DNA of 46,836 bases from Fusibacter sp. 3D3 (GTDB lineage: Bacteria > Bacillota > Clostridia > Peptostreptococcales > Acidaminobacteraceae). Under the pieces are notes generated by a model that was not told the origin of the DNA, made no database searches, and saw only the letters and a program-made list of their open reading frames with translations. A program made the position numbers and the translations under genes. Location: positions 1-46,836 of the forward strand of contig NZ_BDHH01000031.1 of the NCBI RefSeq assembly GCF_001748365.1, given 5' to 3'. Of the stretch, positions 1-9,846 are shown in pieces. How positions within the stretch are numbered: position 1 is the first letter of the stretch; every line of letters starts with the position of its first letter.

Positions 1-1
1 A

Positions 2-454
2 GATACCATTGAGGCAGAAGAAAAATACGATGGTTATTACGCAATAGCTACTAATCTTGATGATTCTGCAAAAGATATTATTGAAATCAGTTCTAAACGA
101 TACAAAATCGAAGACTGTTTCCGCGTTATGAAAACAAACTTTTCAGCCCGTCCTGTGTTTCATCAGAACAAAGAAAGAATCATCGCGCATTTTATGATAT
201 GCTACACAGCTCTTCTAATCTATCGCTTGCTAGAAAAGAAACTAGACTTGAATCAAACTCATTTTTCTGTTGAAAACATTGTTGAAACTCTAAAAAATAT
301 GGAAATAGCAAATATCGAAGATATGTGTTATATGTCAACCTACACATGCTCTCAAGTTTGCACGGCGTTAAACACTGTATTTGATTTAGAACTGAATAAA
401 AAGTATTATCAACCAAAAGAACTCAACAAAAAAATTAAAAAAATTTTAGGATAA
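2..454 (+). CDS. IS1634-type transposase, C-terminal part (5' end outside window)
   Basis: The frame is open from base 2 and stops at 454, giving about 150 residues of the C-terminal part of a DDE transposase. The segment beginning DGYYAIATNL, then RYKIEDCFRVMKTNFSARPV and AHFMICYTALLIYRLLEKKL, is characteristic of the IS1634 branch of the IS4 superfamily. The E in IEDCFRVMK fits the third catalytic acidic residue. The enzyme would cut and paste its own IS. It is cut by the window edge, so nothing can be said about whether the full gene is intact. It is the only plus-strand gene at this end and converges on polC. An ATG at 128 is internal and is not a true start. Family assignment is by recognition of motifs, not by search. 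Confidence 0.85.
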   Translation, partial: DTIEAEEKYDGYYAIATNLDDSAKDIIEISSKRYKIEDCFRVMKTNFSARPVFHQNKERIIAHFMICYTALLIYRLLEKKLDLNQTHFSVENIVETLKNMEIANIEDMCYMSTYTCSQVCTALNTVFDLELNKKYYQPKELNKKIKKILG

Positions 455-483
455 GATTTCCGTACAACAAAGTCAACACTAAT

Positions 484-530
484 AAAGAGGTCACAAACAG
501 CCATTTAAAGCCATTTGTAACCTCTTTTTA
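484..530 (+). terminator. Hairpin terminator after the transposase, possibly bidirectional
   Basis: AAAGAGGTCACAAA (484-497) pairs with TTTGTAACCTCTTT (514-527) with one mismatch, followed by a short T run (525-529). It lies 29 bp after the transposase stop and 44 bp beyond the polC stop on the other strand, so it could serve both convergent genes. The IS right end should lie between here and about 570, but no second copy is available to place it. Confidence 0.6.
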
Positions 531-573
531 TTTTCAAACTGTCGAAAACGGGATTATAACACATTGCCTACGT

Positions 574-3500
574 TTATGCAAACGAGAATAGGGATAATTG
601 ATTGTCATCTGGCATACCGTCAAAACAGCCGTGAGTCTTCATTGCCTCAATTACAGTTTTGGATACTTTTGTCTTGGATTGAAAATCTTCGACGGACATA
701 AAATCCGTTTCAATTTTCCTTATTTCTTGAATACTAATAGCCGCACTTGCACCCACACCTTGAAGTGCTAAAAACGGAGGCAATATTTTTCCATCTGAAA
801 TCTTAAATTTTTCAGAATCAGACTCCGTGAGGCTAACCTTTTTAAATTCAAATCCTCGACTGTAAAACTCATCTGCGATCTCTAAGATTCCAGCTAAATC
901 TAATTCCTTTTTAGTGGGCTTCTCAATGCCTTCAAGTTCTTTCATTTTTGTTCTTACAACTATTTTACCTTTGCAGATGAGTTCGGCATCAAAGTCATCC
1001 ACTTTTGTTGAGAAAAAGGTCGCATAAAATGCAAGCGGATGGTGTACTTTAAAGTAAGCAATCCTCACGCTCATCATCACATAGGCAACCGCATGGGCTT
1101 TAGGAAACATATATTGAATCGTCTGGCATGAGTTAATATACCAATCCGGCACATTTTTAGCCTTCATGTCCGCAATATCTTGCTCCCCTAGACCTTTACC
1201 CTTACGCACTTTTTCCATAATCTTAAACGATGTCAAGGGTTCGAGACCTTGTAATAACAAGTAGTTCATAATATCATCACGCGTTGCGATAACATCTTTT
1301 ATCGTCACCACATTGTTGCGTACCAAATCCTGAGCGTTATTCACCCAGACATCCGTTCCATGAGAGAGCCCCGATATGCGTACTAAATCTGAAAACGTTC
1401 TAGGATCAGTATCTCTAAGCATTTGTCTAACAAACTTAGTGCCGAATTCAGGGATCCCTAAACTCCCAATATCGAGTGAATACGTTTCATCCACTATTTT
1501 AAGCGAGTCGGTAGAGTGGAAAATCTCCATCGTTTCTTTGTCATCTAGTGCTATATCAAAGACATTTACGCCAGTAAGCTCTTCTAAATACTTGATGATG
1601 GTCGGCACGTCGTGCCCCAGTATATCCAGTTTCAACAAGCGACCACTGATGGAATGATAATCAAAATGAGTCGTAATAACATCTGAATTCACATCGTTAG
1701 CAGGATATTGAACTGGACAAAACTCATGAATATCGTGATCACTTGGCACAACCATGATGCCCCCTGGATGCTGACCAGAGGTCCTTTTTATCCCTGTAAG
1801 ACCTTGTGCCAAACGTTCAATCTCATAACGATGCACTTCTTCATTTTTTTCCTCAAAATACTTTTTAACATAGCCATATGCAGTCTTCTCAGCAATGGTG
1901 CCGATCGTACCCGCTTTAAAAGTTTTCCCAGCGCCAAAGAGCACCTCACAATATTTATGCGCATTTGCCTGATAGATTCCCGCAAAGTTGAGGTCAATAT
2001 CGGGCTCTTTGTCCCCGTCAAAGCCTAGGAAGGTCTCAAACGGAATATCATGTCCTTCTTTAATCAAGTTCGCCCCACACGTAGGACATATTTTATCTGG
2101 CATATCCACACCTGCAGAATAAGTGCCACTTGTATCAAACTCAGAATACTTACAACCACCGCAAATATAATGTGGCGGCAATGGATTAACTTCTGTTATA
2201 TCACTCATTGTAGCTGCAAATGAGGATCCAACAGACCCTCTCGATCCTACCAAAAATCCATCATCTAGTGATTTCTTCACAAGCTTTTGAGCAATGATGT
2301 ACATAACTGCATAACCATTGCCAATGATAGAGTTAAGCTCTCTATTGATCCGTTTATCCACGATCTCAGGTAATGGCATCCCATAAATGCGCTCGGCCTT
2401 ATTCATACACATTTCTCTGAATTCTTCGTCTGCACCCTCTATTTTCGGTGGAAAAGTGCCTTTTGGAACTGGTAATATGTTTTCACAAGCGTCTGCAATC
2501 CTTTTAGGATTATCAATCACCAGTTCCTTTGTACGACTGCCTAGATAACTGAATTCAGCCATCATCTCTTCAGTCGTTCTAAAATAAAGAGGTGCTTGAT
2601 TATCCGCATCTTTAAACCCATTTCCTGCCATAAGAATACGTCTGTAGACCTCATCTTCAGGATCTAGAAAATGGACATCACAAGTGGCAACCACTGGCTT
2701 TTCAAGTTGATCTCCCAAACTTAAAATACGCAAATTGATGTCCTCAAGTTCCTTATGATCTCTTACACGTCCCGATTCAATCATAAAGGCATTATTGCCC
2801 GTGGGTTGAATTTCGAGATAGTCATAAAATGAGGCAATTTCGTGAATAATATCCGGTTCCTTATTGTTCATAATGGCTTTATAAAGCTCCCCACCTTCAC
2901 ACGCACTTCCAATGAGAAGGCCCTCGCGTTTTGCTCTCAGTGTGCTTTTAAGAATTCTCGGCTTTCTGTAAAAAGTTTTTAAACTTGACTCGGAAACAAT
3001 TTCATATAAATTTCTGAGGCCTTGTTTGTTTTGAGCGAGCAAGATCACATGTGCCATATCCATCACTTTAAAATTCATCTCTTTGGACGCTAAGTAATTG
3101 ATACCGATGAGATCATTTATATTCTTATCTTTAAGCATTTCAACAAATTTAGAAAAAACACGACCCGTTGCTTCAGCATCTGCTACAGCACGGTGATGGT
3201 CATTTAGTGTGATTTTCAAATGTTTTGTAATGGCCTTTAAGTTATGTCTTTTAATATCCGTCAGAAGCAAACGACTCATCGCTAAAGTATCCACCACTAG
3301 ACTGTTAAAGGGTATGGACATCTGCTCGCAATTATACCTAATAAACGACACATCAAAAGTTGCATTATGCGCAACCACAGGATAATCGCCTACAAATTCC
3401 ATGAATTTTGGAAGAATTGTTTCAATTGTAGCTTGATTTTTTACCATATCATTGTTAATGCCCGTAAGTTCAATAATATGAGGCGGTATTATACGTTCAG

Positions 3501-4863
3501 GATTGATGAGTTCACTAAAACGCTCAACAACGCCCCCTTCTTTTACTCTTACAGCACCAATTTCAATGATTTTATCGTTGTTATACGAAAACCCAGTGGT
3601 CTCAATGTCAAAAATGACAAAGCTTTCATCCAAACTATATTCAGAGGCATTTTTAATCATTTCAGTTTCATCGTCAACAAGATATCCCTCTAGACCATAG
3701 AGTACTTTGATCTTATCGCCAGCGTATGAGGCAGCATCTGGGAAAGCTTGTAGCACACCATGATCTGTAATTGCAATTGCTGGATGTCCCCATTCAATTG
3801 CCGTTTGGATAATCTTCTTAACAGAAGTAATCCCATCCATTTCGCTCATATTCGTATGGAGATGAAGTTCAACACGCTTCTCTTCAGAATGGTCCATGCG
3901 CTTCTCTTCTTTTTTACCTTCATTAATCGCTGTAAACTGTAAAACGCGTTCTTTATCGAATTGATCATATCGGTTGATGCCTTCAATAATAAACCACAAT
4001 CCATTTTCAATGCGTCCAGAAAGTTCTTCATACTCGTTTTTCTTTAAAAATTGTTTACAACAAATTGCATTCGTGCCATCGGACACAAATATCTTATAAA
4101 GATACTTTCCGCCCTTGAGTTCTCTGCTATCTATGGTAACCACTTTGCCTTCAACTGCATAGACTTCTTCTTCTTGAACAATGTCTTTAATCATCGAAAT
4201 ATTTCTCTTGATTCGATTTCTGAAAAGGACATCACTTGGCTTATCAGGTGTCTTGCCATTTGATGAGGTCTTAGGTGTTTCTGGTCGCCTAAGTTGTTCT
4301 TCATTAAAAGAAGCTGTAGCGTTTTGAACAATCGCTTCAATCTCTTCATCTTTCATTTTTTCAAACGCTTCTAAGCCTTCTATATCTGACTTTAACGCAC
4401 TTGTGGCGACTTTAAACTTTCGATTCAAATTCTTTTGACATATTTTATCAATCATATCCGTTGTGTCATACTGGTGAAACGTGTTTTCAAGACCTTGATC
4501 TTCAAATACAATATTGATCTGATCCTTTGAAAAGTCTATTTTACTCTTTCTGAGAATACTCGCCACCGCTGGATTATTGCGCTTAATAACGTATAAAATG
4601 TTATCCCAGTGTTCCGCTATATCAACTTCGCCACTCTCATGATCTACTGCTGTTTCCACGCCAATTTCAAAATGTTTTATCTCAGATAAAGTCATGCCTA
4701 AGTTTTTTTTAAGTTTTTCAATATTTTGGGAGGGAATAAAAGAGCGCGAATTTAATAATATGGATAAAGCATTTTGTTCTCTTTTATATTCAATTTTTTT
4801 AATTTCAATATCATTGATTTGTAAAGATGCCACAATCAATTCATTAAAAGGAATTCGATTCAT
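574..4863 (-). CDS. polC: DNA polymerase III alpha subunit, Gram-positive PolC type
   Basis: Replicative DNA polymerase with built-in 3'-5' proofreading, 1429 residues, normal for PolC. Order seen: N-terminal domain (1-~220), OB fold (~235-320), PHP domain (HLHTNMSEMDG near 333, AITDHG), an inserted DEDDh exonuclease (FDIETTG near 419, AHNATFDVSF, HHRAVADAEATG), the rest of PHP, then the polymerase core. A four-cysteine zinc knuckle is visible (CGGC near 902, CPTC near 925), and the catalytic acidic motif PDIDLN lies near 955. The C-terminus ends in the usual NQLSLF followed by SFA. The start ATG has AAAGGTTGAG upstream. It is the last gene of the uppS-cdsA-dxr-rseP-ispG-polC run, 46 bp after ispG. 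No damage seen even though an IS lies just downstream. Confidence 0.98.
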   Translation of the reverse strand: MNRIPFNELIVASLQINDIEIKKIEYKREQNALSILLNSRSFIPSQNIEKLKKNLGMTLSEIKHFEIGVETAVDHESGEVDIAEHWDNILYVIKRNNPAVASILRKSKIDFSKDQINIVFEDQGLENTFHQYDTTDMIDKICQKNLNRKFKVATSALKSDIEGLEAFEKMKDEEIEAIVQNATASFNEEQLRRPETPKTSSNGKTPDKPSDVLFRNRIKRNISMIKDIVQEEEVYAVEGKVVTIDSRELKGGKYLYKIFVSDGTNAICCKQFLKKNEYEELSGRIENGLWFIIEGINRYDQFDKERVLQFTAINEGKKEEKRMDHSEEKRVELHLHTNMSEMDGITSVKKIIQTAIEWGHPAIAITDHGVLQAFPDAASYAGDKIKVLYGLEGYLVDDETEMIKNASEYSLDESFVIFDIETTGFSYNNDKIIEIGAVRVKEGGVVERFSELINPERIIPPHIIELTGINNDMVKNQATIETILPKFMEFVGDYPVVAHNATFDVSFIRYNCEQMSIPFNSLVVDTLAMSRLLLTDIKRHNLKAITKHLKITLNDHHRAVADAEATGRVFSKFVEMLKDKNINDLIGINYLASKEMNFKVMDMAHVILLAQNKQGLRNLYEIVSESSLKTFYRKPRILKSTLRAKREGLLIGSACEGGELYKAIMNNKEPDIIHEIASFYDYLEIQPTGNNAFMIESGRVRDHKELEDINLRILSLGDQLEKPVVATCDVHFLDPEDEVYRRILMAGNGFKDADNQAPLYFRTTEEMMAEFSYLGSRTKELVIDNPKRIADACENILPVPKGTFPPKIEGADEEFREMCMNKAERIYGMPLPEIVDKRINRELNSIIGNGYAVMYIIAQKLVKKSLDDGFLVGSRGSVGSSFAATMSDITEVNPLPPHYICGGCKYSEFDTSGTYSAGVDMPDKICPTCGANLIKEGHDIPFETFLGFDGDKEPDIDLNFAGIYQANAHKYCEVLFGAGKTFKAGTIGTIAEKTAYGYVKKYFEEKNEEVHRYEIERLAQGLTGIKRTSGQHPGGIMVVPSDHDIHEFCPVQYPANDVNSDVITTHFDYHSISGRLLKLDILGHDVPTIIKYLEELTGVNVFDIALDDKETMEIFHSTDSLKIVDETYSLDIGSLGIPEFGTKFVRQMLRDTDPRTFSDLVRISGLSHGTDVWVNNAQDLVRNNVVTIKDVIATRDDIMNYLLLQGLEPLTSFKIMEKVRKGKGLGEQDIADMKAKNVPDWYINSCQTIQYMFPKAHAVAYVMMSVRIAYFKVHHPLAFYATFFSTKVDDFDAELICKGKIVVRTKMKELEGIEKPTKKELDLAGILEIADEFYSRGFEFKKVSLTESDSEKFKISDGKILPPFLALQGVGASAAISIQEIRKIETDFMSVEDFQSKTKVSKTVIEAMKTHGCFDGMPDDNQLSLFSFA

Positions 4864-4909
4864 TAACTCAACCTTTCCATTTAAATCTATAAATGCCTTT
4901 GAGAATGCC

Positions 4910-5953
4910 TCAAAAGTTGTTAATCTCTTCTAAAAGTGCTTCCAGAACTTCTTCTTCTTTAATTTTGCGTATGACCAATCCTTTTTTAAAGAGCAAATAC
5001 ATCCCTTTGCCGCCTGCTATGCCCAAATCGGCTTCTCTCGCTTCTCCAGGACCGTTCACAGCACAGCCCATGATGGCAACTGTTATAGGCTTATCCATAT
5101 GCTCAATTCTCTTTTCAATCTCTTGCGTAAGCTCTATAAGATCCACTTCGGTTCTCCCACAAGTGGGACATGCAATGATTTTAATGCCAAAAGAGCGCAG
5201 GTCTAACACTTCTAAAATCTTTTTAGCAACTTTGATCTCTTCCACGGGATCATCTGTCATGGTTACCCTGATGGTATTACCGATGCCTTCAAGTAAAAGT
5301 GCACCAATCCCAATTGAAGATTTAACCGTACTTGAAAATTTCGTCCCCGCTTCGGTAATGCCTAAATGAAGTGGGTAGTCTACTATTTCACTCAAAAGTC
5401 GATATGCTTTTACAGTGATTGGAATATCTGAAGCTTTAATCGAAATCGCGATATCATAAAAAGAGAGTGCTTCAAATATTTTCACATGAGACATGGCGCT
5501 TTCAACCAGCGCCTCTGCAGTGAGTCCCCCGTATTTTTCATAAACAGCTTTATCAAGTGAACCCCCATTGACGCCAATCCTAATTGGAATTCGCTTTGCT
5601 TTAGCAAGTGTAACGACCTCACGCACCTTTTCGATATCGCCAATATTACCAGGGTTTAACCTAATTTTATCAACGCCGCTATGAATTGACTCTATTGCAA
5701 GCCGATAATCAAAATGAATATCGGCTACAATCGGGATATGGATTTGTGCCTTTATAGCCTTAATCGCTTTTGCCGCTTCCATTGTAGGGACCGCTACTCT
5801 GACGATTTCGCAACCTGCATTTTCCAGTTCAATAATTTGCCTAACGGTGTCTTCTATATTTTCAGTTTTTGTATTTGTCATGGATTGAATAAGCACAGGA
5901 TGTCCAGCACCCATAAATAGATTGCCTATTTTTATCTCCCTTGTATGTTTCAT
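4910..5953 (-). CDS. ispG: 4-hydroxy-3-methylbut-2-en-1-yl diphosphate synthase (flavodoxin/ferredoxin)
   Basis: Converts methylerythritol cyclodiphosphate to HMBPP, the penultimate step of the MEP isoprenoid pathway; a cytosolic [4Fe-4S] enzyme. The 347 residues cover the bacterial form: N-terminal TIM barrel (IGNLFMGAGHPVLIQSMTNT, then VADIHFDYRLA and KIRLNPGNIG) and a C-terminal cluster domain with CPTCGRTEVDL and MGCAVNGPGEA supplying the cluster cysteines and the following Glu. It sits directly between rseP and polC; dxr, two genes upstream, encodes an earlier step of the same pathway, and uppS uses the pathway's product. The start ATG is preceded by AGGAGGCTTGC. Confidence 0.97.
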   Translation of the reverse strand: MKHTREIKIGNLFMGAGHPVLIQSMTNTKTENIEDTVRQIIELENAGCEIVRVAVPTMEAAKAIKAIKAQIHIPIVADIHFDYRLAIESIHSGVDKIRLNPGNIGDIEKVREVVTLAKAKRIPIRIGVNGGSLDKAVYEKYGGLTAEALVESAMSHVKIFEALSFYDIAISIKASDIPITVKAYRLLSEIVDYPLHLGITEAGTKFSSTVKSSIGIGALLLEGIGNTIRVTMTDDPVEEIKVAKKILEVLDLRSFGIKIIACPTCGRTEVDLIELTQEIEKRIEHMDKPITVAIMGCAVNGPGEAREADLGIAGGKGMYLLFKKGLVIRKIKEEEVLEALLEEINNF

Positions 5954-5977
5954 GCAAGCCTCCTATTTAGAGCTGAT

Positions 5978-7006
5978 TTAGAGTTTAGAAATATCTCTAA
6001 AGACCAAAAATACCATTAGGGCCATCAAGATAGCGAAACCGACGAAATGAACATAACCTTCTTTTTCGCGATCAATCGGTCGTCCAATGATCATTTCAAT
6101 GATTACAAAAATAATACGTCCACCATCAAGTGCTGGAAAAGGCAATAAATTCACGATACCAAGATTTATAGAAATATAAGCTGCAATAAAGAGTAAATTT
6201 AAGAATCCTGCTCTAGAGGCTTGGCCAATGACATTGACAATACCAATAGGTCCAACAACCTCACCCTCAACTTTACCAGAACCCAATTGTGCAAAAAATT
6301 GGAATATGCTTGTGAAGAAAGTCCCAAATTGTTTACCCGCTAACGGAAATGATTTGCCGATCTGCTTTACGGATAGAGGGGATATGCCCACTCTATAAAC
6401 CGAATCTTCAGGTGCTAGCTCCGGTTTCACTTTTATATTCACAGTCTCATTATTTCTAAGAACCTCTATATCAAGCAACTGTCCATCACTGTTATTGATA
6501 TGCTCTACAATAGCTTCCCAAGTATTGATCTCATGCTCATTTATTTTGACGATCGTATCTCCAGACATTAAGCCAGCGGCTTCTGCAGGACTGTTTTCTA
6601 AAACTTGATCCACTGTGTTTGAGGGATAACCCACACTGAACATAATAATAACGAGTAGAATATATGCAAGCACAAAGTTCATCATCGCCCCAGCTGCAAG
6701 CACAATCAAACGTTGCCAAGGTTTCTTTTGCACAAAGCTTCTAGGATCTTCCGATTCGCCGTCTTCGCCTTCCATTTTTACATAGCCGCCAATCGGAAAA
6801 GCTCTTACGGAATAAAGGGTTTCTGGACCCTGTTTTTTTAATAGCGCTGGGCCCATGCCCAATGAAAATTCATGTATTTTTATGCCATTCATCCGTGCGG
6901 TTATAAAGTGACCAAATTCATGTGCCAGTACAATAATGCCAAATACAAATATAAAACTTACTATTGTCAGTAATGTCGTCAGTAATGTTGTCGGTAACAT
7001 AAGCAT
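5978..7006 (-). CDS. rseP: Site-2 membrane metalloprotease RseP/RasP
   Basis: Zinc intramembrane protease that trims anti-sigma factors and signal-peptide remnants in the cytoplasmic membrane. The 342 residues show the metal motif HEFGH at residues 29-33 in the first membrane helix, a PDZ domain in the middle (PAEAAGLMSGDTIVKINEHEI), and the second zinc-ligand motif NLLPFPALDGGRI near the C-terminus, with membrane helices at both ends. AAAGGAATG precedes the ATG. It lies 24 bp upstream of ispG and 42 bp downstream of dxr. The target anti-sigma factor is not in this window. An upstream in-frame Met at residue 3 could also be the start. Confidence 0.95.
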   Translation of the reverse strand: MLMLPTTLLTTLLTIVSFIFVFGIIVLAHEFGHFITARMNGIKIHEFSLGMGPALLKKQGPETLYSVRAFPIGGYVKMEGEDGESEDPRSFVQKKPWQRLIVLAAGAMMNFVLAYILLVIIMFSVGYPSNTVDQVLENSPAEAAGLMSGDTIVKINEHEINTWEAIVEHINNSDGQLLDIEVLRNNETVNIKVKPELAPEDSVYRVGISPLSVKQIGKSFPLAGKQFGTFFTSIFQFFAQLGSGKVEGEVVGPIGIVNVIGQASRAGFLNLLFIAAYISINLGIVNLLPFPALDGGRIIFVIIEMIIGRPIDREKEGYVHFVGFAILMALMVFLVFRDISKL

Positions 7007-7048
7007 TCCTTTCTAGTGTCTCTCTCTAGAGTTTTGAATCTAGTGTCT

Positions 7049-8194
7049 TTAATTGAACATCTCTAGGGCTAATTTTCTAGTTTCTAAGTCGACTGCCAGT
7101 ATTTTATCCACAGTCAATTCTGGATCATTCTTAAAGTTATGCATACATGCCAGTATTTTATCGGATATATCATAAAATTTGATTCGATCCTCTAAATAAG
7201 CTTGAACAAAGATTTCATTTGCTGCATTCATAACAGTAGGTATGAGGCCGCCCTGTCTTAACGCTGTCTTCGCAATGTTTAAACACGGAAACCGCTCATC
7301 ATCTGGCTTTGAAAAAGTTAACGCACTGAGTTTAAAAAAATCAAGGCGTTCAATTGTATTGAAATGTCTCTCAGGATAATCAAGCGCATAAATAATCGGC
7401 AATTTCATATCTGGAACACCTAATTGTGCCATCACCGAAGCATCGTTAAACTGAACCATCGAGTGTATAATACTTTGAGGATGGACCACAACTTCAATCT
7501 GGTCTTGATTTACGTCAAATAGCCATTTGGCTTCAATAAATTCGAGGCCTTTATTCATCAAAGTCGCAGAATCAATTGTGATTTTTCGCCCCATAGACCA
7601 ATTGGGATGTTTCAGCGCATCCACTGCTTTTTTATTTTCTATTTCAGCTTTAGTAAAATGTCTAAAAGCACCGCCTGATGCCGTTAGCAATATTTTTTCT
7701 ACACGTTTTGAATTTTCGCCTCTTAAACATTGAAAGATAGCGCTGTGTTCACTATCCACAGGTAAGATAGACACATTGTGTTTAATCGCAAGTGGCATAA
7801 TCAACGCGCCTGCAGTAACAAGTGTCTCTTTATTTGCAAGTGCTATATTTTTGCCTGCTTCAATTGCTTTTACAGTTGGCAACAAGCCGATATTCCCTAC
7901 AACTGATGTGAGTACAATATCAACTTCATGATGGGTGGCAACTTCAATTAGGCCCTCCATCCCTTTTAGAACTTTGATGTTATGTGGTTTTAACTTAATA
8001 TTTAGCGTTTCATAAGCACTTTCATCATAAGCCACTACGAATTTAGGTTTGTGAATTAAAGCTTGTTCAAATAGCCGCTCAGCCTGCTGATTACACGTGA
8101 TCGCAAAAACTTCATATCGACCACTCGCCTTAATGATGTCAAGTGCTTGAGAGCCAACCGAACCCGTCGACCCCAATATTGTGATTTTTTTCAT
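7049..8194 (-). CDS. dxr: 1-deoxy-D-xylulose 5-phosphate reductoisomerase
   Basis: Makes 2-C-methyl-D-erythritol 4-phosphate from DXP with NADPH, the committed step of the MEP pathway. With the start chosen here the protein has 381 residues, the usual size. The NADPH loop GSTGSVGSQALDII is at the N-terminus, DSEHSAIFQ carries metal-binding acidic residues, and HPQSIIHSMVQFND is the conserved substrate/loop region. A frame-open ATG lies 15 bp further upstream (8209), but the AGGAGAT Shine-Dalgarno sits 6-7 bp before the ATG at 8194 (protein starting MKKITILGSTG), which decides the start. It is 18 bp after cdsA. Confidence 0.97.
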   Translation of the reverse strand: MKKITILGSTGSVGSQALDIIKASGRYEVFAITCNQQAERLFEQALIHKPKFVVAYDESAYETLNIKLKPHNIKVLKGMEGLIEVATHHEVDIVLTSVVGNIGLLPTVKAIEAGKNIALANKETLVTAGALIMPLAIKHNVSILPVDSEHSAIFQCLRGENSKRVEKILLTASGGAFRHFTKAEIENKKAVDALKHPNWSMGRKITIDSATLMNKGLEFIEAKWLFDVNQDQIEVVVHPQSIIHSMVQFNDASVMAQLGVPDMKLPIIYALDYPERHFNTIERLDFFKLSALTFSKPDDERFPCLNIAKTALRQGGLIPTVMNAANEIFVQAYLEDRIKFYDISDKILACMHNFKNDPELTVDKILAVDLETRKLALEMFN

Positions 8195-8212
8195 TTGAGA
8201 TCTCCTCATGGC

Positions 8213-8998
8213 CTAAATTAAAAAGTTGAAAATAACAATGAAATAATAGACTAAAGGCATTGTAATGATAATACTGTCAAAACGATCCAATACGCCACCA
8301 TGACCTGGCATTATCTTGCCAAAATCCTTTATATTAAAAATTCTCTTAATTTTCGATGCGATAAGATCCCCAACTTGAGATAAGATACTACCGATTAAAC
8401 CTAGAAAAACAGCATAAAGTTGAAAACTCGGATTAAAAATACTTGCGTATGCATAACTAAAAATGAGACATGCAATAACACCACCCAATGACCCTTCCAC
8501 CGTTTTCTTCGGACTCACGGACGGAATAAGCGGTGTTGATCCAATCAATTTACCTGTAAAATAGGCAAACGTATCTGTGACAAATGCGATTACAAAAGGG
8601 TACCATATGAAAAAATTACTGTCAAGTTTCCAGATCATGATAATATGCGATAAGGAAAAAGCAATATAAAAAAACCCGATAAAAGTGACCATACTGCCTA
8701 TCATAATATTTTTTTTATATAGCATGGTTAGTGTAAGTAGTAAAAACAAAAATACAGCAATCAGAAAGGTGTAATAATCTTGCGGCATATCCTTATATAA
8801 CCCACCAAACCAAGCTGTCGTCATTAAATAACCCGCCCAATTCAAGACGTAGTATTTCCTCGAAAACGTTTTATAAAATTCGTATTGACCTATTATACTC
8901 AGAAGATATGCTGCTAAAAACAGCAGTGCGCCTCCCTTAAACAGAACAAAGAATAACAGCGGTAACGCTATAAGTGCTGAAATTGTACGCTGTATCAT
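8213..8998 (-). CDS. cdsA: Phosphatidate cytidylyltransferase
   Basis: Forms CDP-diacylglycerol from phosphatidic acid and CTP, the entry to phospholipid synthesis; integral membrane enzyme. About 261 residues, strongly hydrophobic with about eight membrane segments. The family signature is present near the C-terminus: SPKKTVEGSLGG followed by KDFGKIMPGHGGVLDRFDS. A GTG at 9007 is in frame, but AAGAGGTG sits just before the ATG at 8998 (MIQRTISALIAL) and overlaps the GTG, so the ATG is the better start. It follows the uppS stop by 12 bp, consistent with one transcript. Confidence 0.95.
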   Translation of the reverse strand: MIQRTISALIALPLLFFVLFKGGALLFLAAYLLSIIGQYEFYKTFSRKYYVLNWAGYLMTTAWFGGLYKDMPQDYYTFLIAVFLFLLLTLTMLYKKNIMIGSMVTFIGFFYIAFSLSHIIMIWKLDSNFFIWYPFVIAFVTDTFAYFTGKLIGSTPLIPSVSPKKTVEGSLGGVIACLIFSYAYASIFNPSFQLYAVFLGLIGSILSQVGDLIASKIKRIFNIKDFGKIMPGHGGVLDRFDSIIITMPLVYYFIVIFNFLI

Positions 8999-9010
8999 TG
9001 AATTCACCTC

Positions 9011-9748
9011 TTATATCGCACCAAATCTGCGATGTCTTTTTTGATATTTAATCAGTGCGCTTCTATAAAGCGTTTCATCGAAATCTGGCCAATAGTGCTC
9101 ATCAAATACAAACTCCGTATAAGCGACTTGCCATAGCATAAAATTACTTAATCTTTGTTCACCGCTTGTTCTGATCAATAAATCCGGATCAGGTAACCCT
9201 TTTGAGAAAAGATGATCTGAAAATAAGCTTTCGTCAATGTCATCAAGTGCAATCTTTTCAGACTTGTATTCCGTCGCAATTTCTTTTACTGCTCTTATAA
9301 TTTCATCTCTTCCGCCGTAATTTAGAGCAATATTGAAATTCATTTCAGTATGATGCTGAGTGCGTTCAATCGCACGCAACACTTCAGTCTTAGCATATTT
9401 CGGTAGGACATCGATATCTCCAAAAATATTGATCTTTACTTTATTTTCTACGATTTCATCTATCTCTGATCTAAAAAATTTGACCAGTATATCCATAAGC
9501 CCATTTACTTCATCCTCAGGTCTGCGCCAATTTTCAGTTGAAAATGCATAAAAGGTGATATTCTCAATTTTAAGCTTCTTACTCTCAATGACAATGCGTT
9601 TAAGCATTTCTGTTCCCGCATTGTGACCCATTAATCTAGGCAATCCTCTTCTTTTAGCCCATCTTCCATTGCCGTCCATGATGAAGGCGACGTGTTTAGG
9701 TAGGTTATCAAGTTCAATAGGCATCTCTTTGGTTTTTTTAAAGAACAT
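9011..9748 (-). CDS. uppS: Undecaprenyl diphosphate synthase (cis-prenyltransferase)
   Basis: Elongates farnesyl diphosphate to the C55 carrier lipid used for peptidoglycan and teichoic acid export. The 245 residues contain HVAFIMDGNGRWAKRRGLPR with catalytic Asp25, the FYAFSTENWRRP motif, and the C-terminal DPDLLIRTSGEQRLSNFMLWQ region that binds isopentenyl diphosphate. GAGGTTAAC precedes the ATG. It is the first gene after the frr terminator, so it should have its own promoter or depend on read-through; no convincing promoter was found in the 66 bp gap. Confidence 0.97.
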   Translation of the reverse strand: MFFKKTKEMPIELDNLPKHVAFIMDGNGRWAKRRGLPRLMGHNAGTEMLKRIVIESKKLKIENITFYAFSTENWRRPEDEVNGLMDILVKFFRSEIDEIVENKVKINIFGDIDVLPKYAKTEVLRAIERTQHHTEMNFNIALNYGGRDEIIRAVKEIATEYKSEKIALDDIDESLFSDHLFSKGLPDPDLLIRTSGEQRLSNFMLWQVAYTEFVFDEHYWPDFDETLYRSALIKYQKRHRRFGAI

Positions 9749-9814
9749 GTGTTAACCTCATTTAATAAAATTGTTTTGGACTTATACTGAAAACCACTTT
9801 TCTCAGCATATTTT

Positions 9815-9841
9815 AAAAAACCCTCCGAATGGTGGAGGGTA
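9815..9841 (-). terminator. Rho-independent terminator after frr
   Basis: On the minus strand ACCCTCC pairs with GGAGGGT across a 7-base loop and is followed directly by six T. Plus positions of the arms are 9834-9840 and 9820-9826, with the T run at 9815-9820. It ends the rpsB-tsf-pyrH-frr unit. Confidence 0.9.
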
Positions 9842-9846
9842 AAAGG

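Noticed and set aside
4893-5369. 158-codon plus-strand open frame opposite ispG
   Set aside because: Lies wholly inside ispG, has no ribosome site or recognisable domain, and shows the Ser/Pro-rich composition typical of an antisense shadow.
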